From: Rothia nasimurium
Lineage (GTDB): Bacteria; Actinomycetota; Actinomycetes; Actinomycetales; Micrococcaceae
Reading direction: 5' to 3'
Assembly: GCF_014217215.1 (NCBI RefSeq)
Contig: NZ_CP056080.1
Coordinates: 1,922,001 to 1,986,000 of the forward strand
Length of the DNA stretch: 64,000 nucleotides
Position 1 is the first letter of the stretch. Each line of letters begins with the position of its first letter. Below are positions 51,715 through 60,988 of the stretch, one piece after another. The notes below the pieces were generated by a model that was given only the letters and a program-made list of their open reading frames with translations, ran no database searches and was not told the origin of the DNA. The position numbers and the translations under genes were made by a program.

Positions 51715-51823
51715 GATTGAGCAGGTCTTCCCTTCGCCGACTAACCTTCTTGGGCTCGCGCTGGGCGCTCGCCCAACTCATGCCAGCCCCAGCCAGTCGG
51801 CTCTCGAGAAGACCTGCTCAATC
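51715..51823. repeat. nested inverted repeat, 109 bp, four stems
   Basis: Outer perfect 16-bp arms (51715-51730 and 51808-51823), then GCCGACT/AGTCGGC (51736-51742 and 51795-51801), then TTGGGC/GCCCAA (51750-51755 and 51771-51776), and GCGC-TGG-GCGC (51758-51768) at the tip. It lies directly between the convergent femAB-like and glpX genes. It may be a bidirectional terminator, a structured RNA or a small mobile repeat. Confidence 0.7.
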
Positions 51824-51856
51824 TCTAGTATCCGAACCTACATCTGCTCTAGAGTT

Positions 51857-52852
51857 CTAACGGTTCATGGTCCCGGCAATCATTGCCGAGTAGCGGGAGA
51901 GCTTGTGCTCAGCCTCAATCAGGCGCACGGTGCCTGACTTAGAACGCATGACCAAGGACTGGGTGGTGACGGTGTCGCGGCCGTAACGCACACCGCGCAG
52001 GAGCTTACCGTCGGTGATGCCGGTTGCGGCGAAGAAGCAGTTATCGGTAGTGACCAGGTCGTCGGTGGTCAGCACGGCATCCAGGTCATGGCCGGCATCC
52101 AATGCCTTCTGGCGTTCAGCGTCATCGATAGGGGCAAGACGACCCTGGATAATGCCACCGGTGGCCTTAATAGCGCAGGCAGCCACAATACCCTCAGGGG
52201 TACCGCCGGTGCCCATCATCAAATCCACGCCAGTGCCCTCACGGCAGGCGGCAATAGCACCAGCGACGTCGCCGTCAAGAATCATGCGGGTACGGGCGCC
52301 AGTTGCGCGAATCTCTTCAACGAGCTTGGCATGGCGGGGGCGGTCCAGTACGCAAACGGTGAGCTGGTTAATGCTGGTGCCCTTAGCCTTAGCGACCAGG
52401 TGCAGGTTCTGCTTGACCGGCAGGCGTAAATCGACCAGGTCAGCTGCCTCGGGGCCGGTAACCAGCTTCTCCATGTAGAAGACAGCGGAAGGGTCAAACA
52501 TGGTGCCGCCTTCAGCTACCGCAATGACGGAGAGCGCGTTATCCATACCCAGAGCGGTCAGGCGGGTACCGTCGATGGGATCAACAGCAACATCGAACTT
52601 AGTTCCCGAGCCATCGCCCACCTGCTCGCCGTTGAAGAGCATGGGGGCCTCGTCCTTCTCACCCTCACCAATCACCACGGTACCGTTGAAGTGCACGGTC
52701 TTAAGGCGAGCGCGCATGGCATCAACAGCAGCACCGTCCGCCATGTTCTTATCGCCTGCGCCCACCAGCGGGCCCGAGGCAATAGCGGCAGCCTCGGTTG
52801 CACGCACCAGTTCCAGCGCAAGGTTACGATCTTCGTTCATTACTTCTGACAT
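51857..52852 (-). CDS. glpX: class II fructose-1,6-bisphosphatase
   Basis: 331 residues. [18 protein letters not shown] and [20 protein letters not shown] carry the metal-binding acidic residues (GEGEKDE; DPIDGT). [20 protein letters not shown] is the substrate-binding loop. GlpX hydrolyses fructose-1,6-bisphosphate in gluconeogenesis, and it is the sole FBPase of most actinobacteria. The ATG has AAGG upstream (CGAAGGTGAGTC). Divergent from the DUF4245 gene. Confidence 0.95.
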   Translation of the reverse strand: MSEVMNEDRNLALELVRATEAAAIASGPLVGAGDKNMADGAAVDAMRARLKTVHFNGTVVIGEGEKDEAPMLFNGEQVGDGSGTKFDVAVDPIDGTRLTALGMDNALSVIAVAEGGTMFDPSAVFYMEKLVTGPEAADLVDLRLPVKQNLHLVAKAKGTSINQLTVCVLDRPRHAKLVEEIRATGARTRMILDGDVAGAIAACREGTGVDLMMGTGGTPEGIVAACAIKATGGIIQGRLAPIDDAERQKALDAGHDLDAVLTTDDLVTTDNCFFAATGITDGKLLRGVRYGRDTVTTQSLVMRSKSGTVRLIEAEHKLSRYSAMIAGTMNR

Positions 52853-53027
52853 GACTCACCTTCGAGTAGCTTCTAACAGTGCCAGCTGGCTCCCTGGTAT
52901 GGGGCGCTCAGCCTCCACACTCTAGAGTACTCGCTTCCCCTCCGTGTTACGGGCCGGTGCACTCTACTTGACACAGATGATGCCGGCAATTCTCGCTCGC
53001 AAGTGGCACAGGGCGCCCCCTTTAGAC

Positions 53028-53033
53028 CAGAAT
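53028..53033 (+). promoter_or_regulatory. -10 hexamer of leaderless DUF4245 gene
   Basis: CAGAAT followed by 7 nt and GTG 53041; a 5-of-6 match to TAGAAT. Confidence 0.45.
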
Positions 53034-53040
53034 AGAAGGC

Positions 53041-53736
53041 GTGACTTCATCGACTAACCCCAGCAACCAGCCCCTGCCCCAGGCGTCCGCCCCTGAAACC
53101 CAGGCCCCGGACGTCACCGAGCAGGTAGTCCCACAAATTACCGAAAAGCAGGCTGCCCGCATCAATGCGCCCGCCCGTAATATGGTGATTTCGATGATCG
53201 TCATGGTGCTCTTGCTGTTGCCGGTCATCTGGCTGATGCCGCAGCCCAATAAGAACCCCTACCGACCCACCGTTGACCTCCCCGTGATTGCCTACGAGGC
53301 CAGCGCTCAGGCAGGCTACCCGGTTGCAGCCGCCGAGCAGGAAGGCTGGCACTACAACTACGCCCGCTGGAACACCGGCCAGGCAGACGGTATCAATTAC
53401 TGGTCCACCGGCCAAGTAACCCCCTCCAACGACTTCATCGAGCTCATTCAGGCCATCGACACCAACCCCACCTGGGTTGCCCAGACGGTGGGGCAGGCTG
53501 TACCCGAGGCTACGGTGCAGGCCGGGGGCGTGGACTGGGATGTGCGCTCTCTCGTGGACACTGACGACAAGAGCAAAGTCACCACTTTCTACATCGGAGA
53601 GGTAGACGGTACCACCGTCATTCTCAAGGGCGAGGCTGAGACAGCTGAGTTCCAGGCCCTGGCTGAGGCTACTGTCGCCTACATGGCAGCCCCCTCCTCC
53701 ACTGCCTCCCCCACCCCCTCAAGCGGAATCCAGTAA
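53041..53736 (+). CDS. DUF4245 membrane-anchored protein
   Basis: 231 residues from a GTG. A disordered N-terminal tail of about 42 residues precedes one TM helix (MVISMIVMVLLLLPVIWLM). The extracytoplasmic domain has YNYARWNTGQADGINYW and WVAQTVGQAVPEATVQAGGV, the DUF4245 pattern, and ends in a Ser/Thr/Pro-rich tail. The family is actinobacterial, of unknown function, and is nearly always beside glpX. No catalytic motif was recognised. Confidence 0.85.
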   Translation: MTSSTNPSNQPLPQASAPETQAPDVTEQVVPQITEKQAARINAPARNMVISMIVMVLLLLPVIWLMPQPNKNPYRPTVDLPVIAYEASAQAGYPVAAAEQEGWHYNYARWNTGQADGINYWSTGQVTPSNDFIELIQAIDTNPTWVAQTVGQAVPEATVQAGGVDWDVRSLVDTDDKSKVTTFYIGEVDGTTVILKGEAETAEFQALAEATVAYMAAPSSTASPTPSSGIQ

Positions 53737-53839
53737 GCCGCCCACCTGCGTCCTTACAAAAATGTAATTCACCTTACACAGGTCTTGGGGCTGGCAGGTT
53801 GCTAGGTTAGACCTAAGCCACTGCGAAAGGACGTCAGCT

Positions 53840-54463
53840 ATGACCGCTATCGAAACCCCCGTCCAGGCATGGGAACGCCTTGTTGAAGGCAATGCCCGCT
53901 TTGTGAAGGGCAACCGCTCCCACCCCCACCAGGACGCCGCCCGTCGTGCCGAACTGGTAGCTGGCCAATACCCCTTTGCCGCCATTTTCGGTTGTGGGGA
54001 CTCCCGCTTGGCAGCAGAAATTATTTTTGATCTCGGTTTGGGTGACGCCTTTGTGGTGCGGACGGCCGGGCAGGTGCTGGATGATGCAGTCCTCGGCTCC
54101 CTGGAATACGCCAGTGGTGAGCTCAAGACCCCGCTGATTATGGTGCTGGGTCATGACTCCTGTGGCGCTATTACCGCAACCCATAAGGCCCTGGTCGAGG
54201 GTGAAATGCCCGGCGGGTTTATCCGCAACCTGGTGGAGGGTATCTTGCCGTCAGTTATTTCACCGGAGTTGCCCGAAGGTGCCTCTATCAACGATATGGT
54301 GGTGGAGCATACCCGTCAGACTGCGGCCCGTATTGCTGAGCAGTCCGGGATTATCCGTGAAGGTATCGAGGACGGTTCCCTGGCCGTCATTGGCGTCTTC
54401 TACCACCTGGCCGACGGCAAGGCCGACCTGGTCTACTCTTCCTCACCCCTCATTACCGTCTAA
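53840..54463 (+). CDS. beta-carbonic anhydrase
   Basis: 207 residues. The zinc ligands are Cys in AAIFGCGDSRLAAE (CxDSR motif), and His and Cys in VLGHDSCGA (HxxC). GNARFV near the N terminus and AGQVLDD are family features. It catalyses reversible CO2 hydration in the cytoplasm. Preceded by GAAAGGA. In actinobacteria it often lies near glpX-fumC, which may be linked through carboxylation reactions, including the bicarbonate used by PurK (inference). Confidence 0.92.
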   Translation: MTAIETPVQAWERLVEGNARFVKGNRSHPHQDAARRAELVAGQYPFAAIFGCGDSRLAAEIIFDLGLGDAFVVRTAGQVLDDAVLGSLEYASGELKTPLIMVLGHDSCGAITATHKALVEGEMPGGFIRNLVEGILPSVISPELPEGASINDMVVEHTRQTAARIAEQSGIIREGIEDGSLAVIGVFYHLADGKADLVYSSSPLITV

Positions 54464-54558
54464 AACCGCCGCTTTTCCTGGATTACGCACCCGGGTTAGA
54501 CAGGCCTGCTAGCGCGTCATTTTTAGCACCCAATGCGACAGCCGTCACGGCGGCGTAT

Positions 54559-54564
54559 TAGACT
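54559..54564 (+). promoter_or_regulatory. -10 hexamer of leaderless fumC
   Basis: TAGACT followed by exactly 7 nt and ATG 54572. Confidence 0.6.
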
Positions 54565-54571
54565 AGTCGGT

Positions 54572-55978
54572 ATGGCAGAAAACACTGAATACCGCATTGA
54601 ACACGACACCATGGGTGAGGTCCGCGTACCCGTAGATGCCCTCTACCGCGCCCAGACCCAGCGTGCCGTCGAAAACTTCCCCATCTCAGGCCAGACACTG
54701 GAGTCTGCCCACATCCGCGCCCTCGCCCTCATCAAGAAGGCAGCAGCGAGCGCCAATGAGGAGCTGGGTGTTCTTGATGCCACCCGCGCCGCCGCCATCC
54801 GCGATGCTGCAGATAAGGTAGCTGCTGGTGACTACGATGAGCACTTCCCCATCGACGTCTTCCAGACTGGCTCCGGCACCTCCTCCAACATGAACACCAA
54901 CGAGGTGCTGGCGACCCTGGCCAACAAGGCCCTGGAAGGTCAAGACGTCGAGGTCCACCCCAACGACCACGTGAACGCCTCCCAGTCCTCCAACGACGTC
55001 TTCCCCACCTCTGTGCATGTGGCTGCCACCGAGGCCCTGCTCAAGGATCTGGTCCCGGCCCTGGAATACCTGGCCGAGTCCCTGGAGCGCAAGGCTGTGG
55101 AGTTCAAGGATGTCGTCAAGTCCGGCCGCACCCACCTGATGGACGCCACCCCCGTGACCCTGGGCCAGGAGTTCTCCGGCTACGCAGCTCAGGTGCGCTA
55201 CGGTGTTGAGCGTATCCACGCTTCCCTGCCCCGCGTTGCTGAGGTTCCCCTGGGTGGCACCGCGGTTGGCACCGGCATCAACACCCCCGACGGTTTCTCC
55301 GCCCGCGTCATTGAACTGCTGGCTGAAGAAACCGGCCTGCCCCTGACCGAGGCCCGCAACCACTTTGAGGCCCAGGCCAACCGCGATGGCCTGATTGAGG
55401 CTTCCGGCCAGCTGCGCAATATCGCCTACTCCTTCATGAAGATCAACAACGATATTCGCTGGATGGGTTCAGGCCCCAATACCGGTCTGGGTGAGCTACA
55501 CATTCCCGACCTGCAGCCCGGATCATCGATTATGCCCGGCAAGGTCAACCCCGTGATTTGTGAAGCAGCCATTATGGTCTGCGCCCAGGTCATCGGTAAC
55601 GACACCACCATCGCCCTGTCCTCCACCAACGGTGCCTTCGAGCTGAATGTGGGTATCCCGGTTATGGCCGCCAACCTGCTGCAGTCCATCCGTCTGCTGG
55701 CCAACACCTCTCGCGTGATGGCCGACAAGATGATTGACGGTCTGGAGGCCAACGTGGAGCGCGCCCGCTTCCTGGCTGAGGCCTCCCCCTCAACCGTGAC
55801 CCCCATGAACAAGCTGATTGGCTACGAGGCAGCGGCCAAGATCGCCAAGTACTCGGTGGCTAACAAGACCACCGTGCGCGAGGCCGTCATCGCCCTGGGT
55901 TATGTTGAGCGCGGCGAGGTCACCGAGGCCCAGCTCGACGAGGCCCTGGACGTCACCAAGATGCTGGGTAACTTCTAA
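54572..55978 (+). CDS. fumC: class II fumarate hydratase
   Basis: 468 residues from ATG 54572. The signature [12 protein letters not shown] (the flexible catalytic loop), [16 protein letters not shown] and [19 protein letters not shown] are typical of FumC. The enzyme interconverts fumarate and malate in the TCA cycle. The open frame reaches 54533, but TAGACT, 7 nt before 54572, lies inside that stretch. A terminator follows. The glpX-fumC neighbourhood is standard for actinobacteria. Confidence 0.95.
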   Translation: MAENTEYRIEHDTMGEVRVPVDALYRAQTQRAVENFPISGQTLESAHIRALALIKKAAASANEELGVLDATRAAAIRDAADKVAAGDYDEHFPIDVFQTGSGTSSNMNTNEVLATLANKALEGQDVEVHPNDHVNASQSSNDVFPTSVHVAATEALLKDLVPALEYLAESLERKAVEFKDVVKSGRTHLMDATPVTLGQEFSGYAAQVRYGVERIHASLPRVAEVPLGGTAVGTGINTPDGFSARVIELLAEETGLPLTEARNHFEAQANRDGLIEASGQLRNIAYSFMKINNDIRWMGSGPNTGLGELHIPDLQPGSSIMPGKVNPVICEAAIMVCAQVIGNDTTIALSSTNGAFELNVGIPVMAANLLQSIRLLANTSRVMADKMIDGLEANVERARFLAEASPSTVTPMNKLIGYEAAAKIAKYSVANKTTVREAVIALGYVERGEVTEAQLDEALDVTKMLGNF

Positions 55979-56017
55979 ACCTACCGAACGAAGGACGCCC
56001 TGTTCGTGCGAGCCTAC

Positions 56018-56054
56018 AAAGGGCGGGTTTCCCTCTACGGGAAGCCCGCCCTTT
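56018..56054 (+). terminator. hairpin terminator of fumC
   Basis: 16-bp stem AAAGGGCGGGTTTCCC (56018-56033) and GGGAAGCCCGCCCTTT (56039-56054) with one G-U pair and loop TCTAC. Confidence 0.82.
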
Positions 56055-56183
56055 GTGCGTCTCTCTTGTGAACTAGCATTCAGGGGCGCGTGACCATATA
56101 GATAGTTCAAGAATAAACAAAAGTAAGACCGATAGGAGTAGACTAAAGAAAAGTAAGTGTACAGATTATTGAAAGGTTGCCCC

Positions 56184-57938
56184 GTGAAACTCGCTGATCA
56201 ACTCATCCAGCAACTCATAGACGCCGGCGTAGAACGTATCTACGGTGTCGTAGGAGACTCCCTCAACCCCATCGTTGACGCAGTCCGTGCCAGCGGCGGA
56301 TCTGCCAAGGGCGGCATCGACTGGATTCACGTACGCCACGAAGAGGTCGCGGCTTTTGCCGCAGCAGCAGAAGCACAGGTCACCGGCAAGCTCGCTGTGT
56401 GCGCAGGGTCTTGCGGCCCCGGCAACACCCACCTCATCAACGGCCTCTACGACGCGCACCGCTCAGGCGCACCCGTCCTGGCTATCGCTTCCCATATCCC
56501 CTCTGCACAAATCGGCACCAGCTACTTCCAAGAAACCCACCCCGACCGCCTCTTCGCCGAGTGCTCCAGCTACTCAGAGATGGCTATCAACCCTGCCCAG
56601 ACACTGCGCATCATGAACTCCGCCATGCGCCATGCGGTTGCAAACCGCGGTGTTGCGGTTGTCTCGATTCCCGGCGATATCGCCGCTGAGGATGCCGTTG
56701 ACTACGTGCCTGCCTGGGGCGATATGCGTCGCGGCACCATGACCCCGGACCAGGCAACCGTGCAAGAAATTGCTGACCGCATCAATGCCGCAGACAAGGT
56801 TGCTATCTTCGCAGGGATCGGCGCTAAGGGAGCCCACGATGAGCTCGTTGCAGTAGCCGATGCCGCCGCCGCACCGGTGGGGCACTCCATGCGGGGCAAA
56901 ATGTACGTTCAGTACGATAACCCCTTCGACGTGGGAATGACCGGGCTCCTCGGGTACGGAGAAGCCGCAGAGGGCCTTAAAGAGGCAGATCTGATGCTTC
57001 TGTTGGGCACGGATTTTCCCTACGACCAGTTCCTACCCGATACCGACACCATCCAGATTGACCGCTCCGCTCAGGTACTGGGTCGCCGTACCAACGTGAG
57101 CTTGCTGGTTGAGGCTGATGTTGCAGCGACCCTGCGGGCCGTCCTGCCTCTTATCAAGCGCAAGAAGAATCGCTCCTTCCTTGAGCGCCTGCTCAAGAAG
57201 AACGAAAAAATCATGACCAAGGTCGTGGGCGCCTACACCAAGAAGCCCTCGAAGAAGGGCCCTATCCACCCCGAATACGCTACGGCGATCCTGGATGAGC
57301 TCGCCGCCGACGATGCTATCTTCACAGCAGATACCGGCATGTGCAACGTGTGGACGGCCCGCTATATCACACCCAACGGCAAGCGTGAGCTACTCGGTTC
57401 ATTCCTACACGGTTCCATGGCTAATGCCCTCCCTCACGCCATTGGCGCTCAGGTTGCCGCCCCGGATCGTCAGGTTATCTCGGTATCGGGCGACGGTGGT
57501 CTCTCCATGCTTCTTGGCGACCTGCTCACCGCCCGCATGTACAGCCTGCCTCTCACCGTGGTGGTCTACAACAACTCCACCCTCGGCATGGTCAAGCTCG
57601 AGCAGCTAGTTCAGGGCTTCGAGGACTACGGAGTTGATGTGCCCGATACCAACTACGCTGCCATCGCCACCGCCATGGGCTTTGAGGCGGAGCGCGTTAC
57701 CGACCCCAAAAAACTGGAAAAGGCGCTCTCTCATGCTCTAGCCCACCGCGGCCCGTCCCTCGTTGAGGTTATTACCGACCCCAACGCGCTCTCTATGCCG
57801 CCCGAGGTAGAAGCCTCACAGATTGTTGGGTTTGCGACTTCGCTCTCCAAAATTGCCCTCAATCGCGGGGCCGGTGAAGCTGTAGCGATGGCTCGTTCTA
57901 ACCTGCGTAACGCCAGCGCCTGGCGTCAGCTCACCTAA
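56184..57938 (+). CDS. poxB: pyruvate dehydrogenase (quinone) / pyruvate oxidase
   Basis: 584 residues from GTG 56184, which has AAAGG 7 nt upstream and starts VKLADQLIQQLIDAG as in known homologues (579 residues in Corynebacterium Pqo, as I recall). The thiamine diphosphate domain has SVSGDGGLSMLLGDLLTARM then VYNNSTLGMV (the GDG...NN motif). The FAD domain lies in the middle (TGLLGYGEAAEGL). It decarboxylates pyruvate to acetate and CO2, passing electrons to quinone at the membrane. The gap before it is AT-rich and probably holds the promoter. Terminator follows. Confidence 0.93.
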   Translation: MKLADQLIQQLIDAGVERIYGVVGDSLNPIVDAVRASGGSAKGGIDWIHVRHEEVAAFAAAAEAQVTGKLAVCAGSCGPGNTHLINGLYDAHRSGAPVLAIASHIPSAQIGTSYFQETHPDRLFAECSSYSEMAINPAQTLRIMNSAMRHAVANRGVAVVSIPGDIAAEDAVDYVPAWGDMRRGTMTPDQATVQEIADRINAADKVAIFAGIGAKGAHDELVAVADAAAAPVGHSMRGKMYVQYDNPFDVGMTGLLGYGEAAEGLKEADLMLLLGTDFPYDQFLPDTDTIQIDRSAQVLGRRTNVSLLVEADVAATLRAVLPLIKRKKNRSFLERLLKKNEKIMTKVVGAYTKKPSKKGPIHPEYATAILDELAADDAIFTADTGMCNVWTARYITPNGKRELLGSFLHGSMANALPHAIGAQVAAPDRQVISVSGDGGLSMLLGDLLTARMYSLPLTVVVYNNSTLGMVKLEQLVQGFEDYGVDVPDTNYAAIATAMGFEAERVTDPKKLEKALSHALAHRGPSLVEVITDPNALSMPPEVEASQIVGFATSLSKIALNRGAGEAVAMARSNLRNASAWRQLT

Positions 57939-57958
57939 ATTAGTTCTCATACAACTAG

Positions 57959-57987
57959 AGGTGGGGCCCGTTCTGCTGGCCCCACCT
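57959..57987 (+). terminator. rho-independent terminator of poxB
   Basis: 10-bp stem AGGTGGGGCC (57959-57968) and GGCCCCACCT (57978-57987) followed by GTTTTAACC. Confidence 0.85.
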
Positions 57988-58011
57988 GTTTTAACCTCGT
58001 AGTACAAGAGA

Positions 58012-59208
58012 TTAGTCTGCGCGAAGAATCAGGGCATCACCCTGGCCACCGCCACCGCACAGAGCCACAGCCGCGTAGGTAGCGTCGGGGTTCTGGTTGA
58101 GGGTGTGAGCGGCATGAACCACCAGACGGGCGCCGGACGCTCCCACCGGGTGCCCTAGAGCAATAGCACCACCGTGGGGGTTGACCTTCTGCAGCTCAAG
58201 ACCAAGTTCACGGGCAGAGACCGCAGAAACGGCTGCAAAAGCCTCGTTGATTTCCACATGGTCTAGGTCGTCCGCGGTGAGACCAGCTCTATCAAGGGCA
58301 GCAGTGATAGCGCGGGAGGGCTGATAGTGCAGCACGTTCTCGGGGCCAGCGGTATTAGCCCAGGCGAGGACGGTCGCCAGCGGCTTAATTCCGTTCGCTT
58401 CAGCAAAATCGCGGCTTGAGAGCACCAGGGCCGCTGCCCCGTCAGACAGTGGGGAGGCATTACCGGCGGTAATCGTGCCGCCCTGCTCAAAAGCGGGCTG
58501 CAGTTGAGCGAGCACCTCGACCGTGGTTCCCTCGCGCACCCCCTCGTCAGCGCTGACCTCGGTTACCTGCCCCTTGCGTCCTTTCACCTGCACCGGGGCA
58601 ATTTCGGCCTCAAAAAGCCCGGCGGACGCCGCGGCGTGGGCCCGCTGGTGGGAAGCGGCCGCGATGGCGTCCTGCTCCTGGCGGGTCACCTCAAAACGGG
58701 CGTTAGACCCCTCGGTCAGCACGCCCATCGACTCCCCGCTCTGGGCATCGGTGAGGGCATCACGCTCAACGGCATCGAGCACGCCGGTAGCGCCGAAGAC
58801 CCTGCCCGAGCGGAAATCCGGCAGTAAGAAGGGGGCACGAGACATGGACTCCTGGCCGCCCGCCACAGCAACCTGAACCTCACCCGATCGGATGAGCCGG
58901 GCGGCATCTATCACCGCACGTAGACCCGAGAGGCAAACGCTATTGACCGTCACTGCGGGGGTAGCTACAGGAATACCGGCAGCACTTGCGGTCTGCTTGG
59001 CGGGGTTCTGCCCCGCACCGGCCTGCACCACCTGACCAAAGATCACAGCTTCAACCTGTTCAGGGGCTAGAGTGCTGGCATTGAGCGCCTGAGCCAGAGC
59101 CCGGGTTCCCAGTTCAACGGCGCTCAGCGATGAAAGGGTACCCATCATCTTGCCCTGGGGGGTGCGGGCAGCACCGATAATGACAACGTCCTTGTTGTGG
59201 GTCTGCAT
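58012..59208 (-). CDS. acetyl-CoA acetyltransferase (thiolase)
   Basis: 398 residues. The active-site Cys lies in VNSVCLSGLRAVI (about residue 90); PHGGAIALGHPVGASGARL and ALCGGGGQGDALIL give the His and second Cys. The ends match biosynthetic/degradative thiolase II (PhaA/AtoB type). It interconverts acetyl-CoA and acetoacetyl-CoA. The start is an ATG 12 nt after a GGAAGAAAC purine-rich stretch. It stands alone between poxB (convergent) and marR (divergent). Specificity is not decided. Confidence 0.9.
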   Translation of the reverse strand: MQTHNKDVVIIGAARTPQGKMMGTLSSLSAVELGTRALAQALNASTLAPEQVEAVIFGQVVQAGAGQNPAKQTASAAGIPVATPAVTVNSVCLSGLRAVIDAARLIRSGEVQVAVAGGQESMSRAPFLLPDFRSGRVFGATGVLDAVERDALTDAQSGESMGVLTEGSNARFEVTRQEQDAIAAASHQRAHAAASAGLFEAEIAPVQVKGRKGQVTEVSADEGVREGTTVEVLAQLQPAFEQGGTITAGNASPLSDGAAALVLSSRDFAEANGIKPLATVLAWANTAGPENVLHYQPSRAITAALDRAGLTADDLDHVEINEAFAAVSAVSARELGLELQKVNPHGGAIALGHPVGASGARLVVHAAHTLNQNPDATYAAVALCGGGGQGDALILRAD

Positions 59209-59372
59209 GTTTCTTCCTTCTGCAGCGACATCGCTGCACCGGCTATCTCATGGATTTCTTAGAGACTAACCCCCGGCGCCATGTCGGTCAAGACTAGACC
59301 GGTGAAAGGTGCTGCTCGCACGCTTTAGCCTGTAATAGGTGGCTTATTTTTCTCTCACAGCCGCGCAGTGAG

Positions 59373-59378
59373 TAGGCT
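59373..59378 (+). promoter_or_regulatory. -10 hexamer of leaderless marR-like gene
   Basis: TAGGCT followed by 6 nt and ATG 59385. Confidence 0.45.
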
Positions 59379-59384
59379 TAAGGA

Positions 59385-59888
59385 ATGGAACCATCACCCC
59401 GTAGCCACACCTACTGGTCTTTCATCGACCAGGTCACCGAGAACCTCGGTGGTTTAGAGGAACCCGTCAACGTTGACGCAACCCTGCTTGCCATGTCGCT
59501 AAACCGCGCCTCTGTGGCCATCACCCACGATTTTGAATCGAAGGTCCACCGCCCTGCCGGTAGCTCCTGGGCTGCCTACCGGGTGCTTTTTGCCCTCTGG
59601 AACTCGGGGGCGACGTCCGCTAGCTCCCTGGCGAATATCACCGGCATGACCAGGGCTGCTGTCTCAAACATCAGCAAGCCCCTTGAAACCAAGGGCTTGA
59701 TAACCAAAGCCAAAGATCCCAATGATGGTCGCGGCACACTGTTAGAACTCACCGACGAAGGAACCAGCTTCATCAAGGGTATCTTCAGCCAGCAAAATGC
59801 GGTGGAAACCAAGTGGGCCGAGAAACTGACCCCCGTTGAGCGCACCATGCTGGTTGAGCTGCTGCGGAAGCTCTCAGCCGAAGCCTAG
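59385..59888 (+). CDS. MarR-family transcription regulator
   Basis: 167 residues. The winged helix-turn-helix is in ATSASSLANITGMTRAAVSN and SNISKPLETKGLITKAKDPN, with the wing DPNDGRGTLLELTDEG typical of MarR. It probably acts as a dimer and may control its own promoter or the divergent thiolase gene (inference). The ligand is unknown. The stop directly abuts that of the convergent Nudix gene. Confidence 0.87.
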   Translation: MEPSPRSHTYWSFIDQVTENLGGLEEPVNVDATLLAMSLNRASVAITHDFESKVHRPAGSSWAAYRVLFALWNSGATSASSLANITGMTRAAVSNISKPLETKGLITKAKDPNDGRGTLLELTDEGTSFIKGIFSQQNAVETKWAEKLTPVERTMLVELLRKLSAEA

Positions 59889-60371
59889 CTACCGCGCTTC
59901 TAGATCGAACCGGGCGCCGTTCTGCCAGTGCAGGGCGGCGTCGATTCTATCGAGCATGCGTTCGCTACAGTAGTCGGCGAGTTTCTCCACCGGCACCCAC
60001 TGCACCTGGCTCGATTCCTCATCATTCACCCGTGCCTGCCCCGAGACATAGCGGCAGTAGAAGGTGTGATCCAGAAACTGGCAGCGGTCCCCGTTGCCGA
60101 AGGTCATGGGCGGGTCGGCTTTCAGCTGGGCAAAGCCCACCACCTCGATGATGACGCCAGCTTCTTCTTCAGCTTCGCGCAGGCAGGTCAGGGCGGGGTT
60201 CTCGCCGGGATCGACGATGCCGGTCACCGGCGTCCACGCCCCGGTATCGCTGCGACGCACCAGCAAAATATCGCCGTTATCCCGCTGGATTACGGCAGTA
60301 GCGCCCGAAAGCCAGAGCATGTCGGAGCCAATCTTGGCTCGCAGGTCGGTAATAAATTGTGGGGTAGGCAT
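59889..60371 (-). CDS. Nudix hydrolase
   Basis: 160 residues. The Nudix box is complete: GIVDPGENPALTCLREAEEE then AGV (G-x5-E-x7-REUXEEXG-U, about residues 51-73). These enzymes cleave nucleoside diphosphates linked to another group. The substrate cannot be told; the 160-residue actinobacterial type next to other cores is often annotated as a NUDIX hydrolase of unknown substrate. Confidence 0.88.
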   Translation of the reverse strand: MPTPQFITDLRAKIGSDMLWLSGATAVIQRDNGDILLVRRSDTGAWTPVTGIVDPGENPALTCLREAEEEAGVIIEVVGFAQLKADPPMTFGNGDRCQFLDHTFYCRYVSGQARVNDEESSQVQWVPVEKLADYCSERMLDRIDAALHWQNGARFDLEAR

Positions 60372-60434
60372 ATTTTCCTTTCGTGGGCAGGCACCCGGTG
60401 CGGACGCCCCAAGGCAGCAGCCGCGCGAGGCTAG

Positions 60435-60971
60435 CTAGGTTGCGGGAAAGAGCAGGGCAACAGTGGTGCCGAGAAGCATGAAGGGACCAAAAGCTATGTG
60501 GGTGCGGCCTGTAGCCCGACGAGCCAGTATGAGTACGAGGGAATATAGGCCGCCGGTCAGAAAAATGAGCAGGTTGCCCCAGAGCAGGTTCAGGGGCGAG
60601 AAATAGGCGAGCAGAAGACCTAGAACTCCGGCCAGTTTTACATCCCCCAGGCCTAGTGCCCCGCGGGATGCCAGGCGCATGAGCGCATACAAGCCAAACA
60701 TCACCGCTGCCCCATAGGCAGTCTGCCGCGCCTGGGCAAAGGGGTCGGGGGCCACTAGCACGATGGCTCCGAAAAGAGGTAGGCCCACCAGAGCATAGAG
60801 GGGTAGCACGATACGGTCGGGCAGACGGTGTTCGCGCACATCAATAACCCACAGCCGGGCCGCTGCCACCAGGTAGCACACCAGCACCCAGGCCAAAAGT
60901 AGGGCAGCCAAGGCCGCCTGCCAGCGTCCGTCCAGCCCTTCTGCCGCTAGGCTATATATCTGTTCGAGCAT
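60435..60971 (-). CDS. A24-type prepilin peptidase, short form
   Basis: 178 residues with about six TM helices. The two catalytic aspartates are in VIDVREHRLPDRIV (the D-x-R-x-x-x-L-P-D motif) and GALGLGDVKLAG (GxGDVKL). The N-terminal methyltransferase domain of standard PilD is missing, as in TadV/CpaA-type enzymes. It cleaves the leader of type IV prepilin-like proteins. No pilin, tad or com genes occur in the window, so its substrates are elsewhere. It follows uppS by 17 nt. Confidence 0.82.
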   Translation of the reverse strand: MLEQIYSLAAEGLDGRWQAALAALLLAWVLVCYLVAAARLWVIDVREHRLPDRIVLPLYALVGLPLFGAIVLVAPDPFAQARQTAYGAAVMFGLYALMRLASRGALGLGDVKLAGVLGLLLAYFSPLNLLWGNLLIFLTGGLYSLVLILARRATGRTHIAFGPFMLLGTTVALLFPAT

Positions 60972-60988
60972 AGCCGCCCCGGCTATCC

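Noticed and set aside
54686-55363. 225-codon open frame opposite fumC
   Set aside because: Shadow frame, Gly/Val-rich, as usual opposite high-GC genes.
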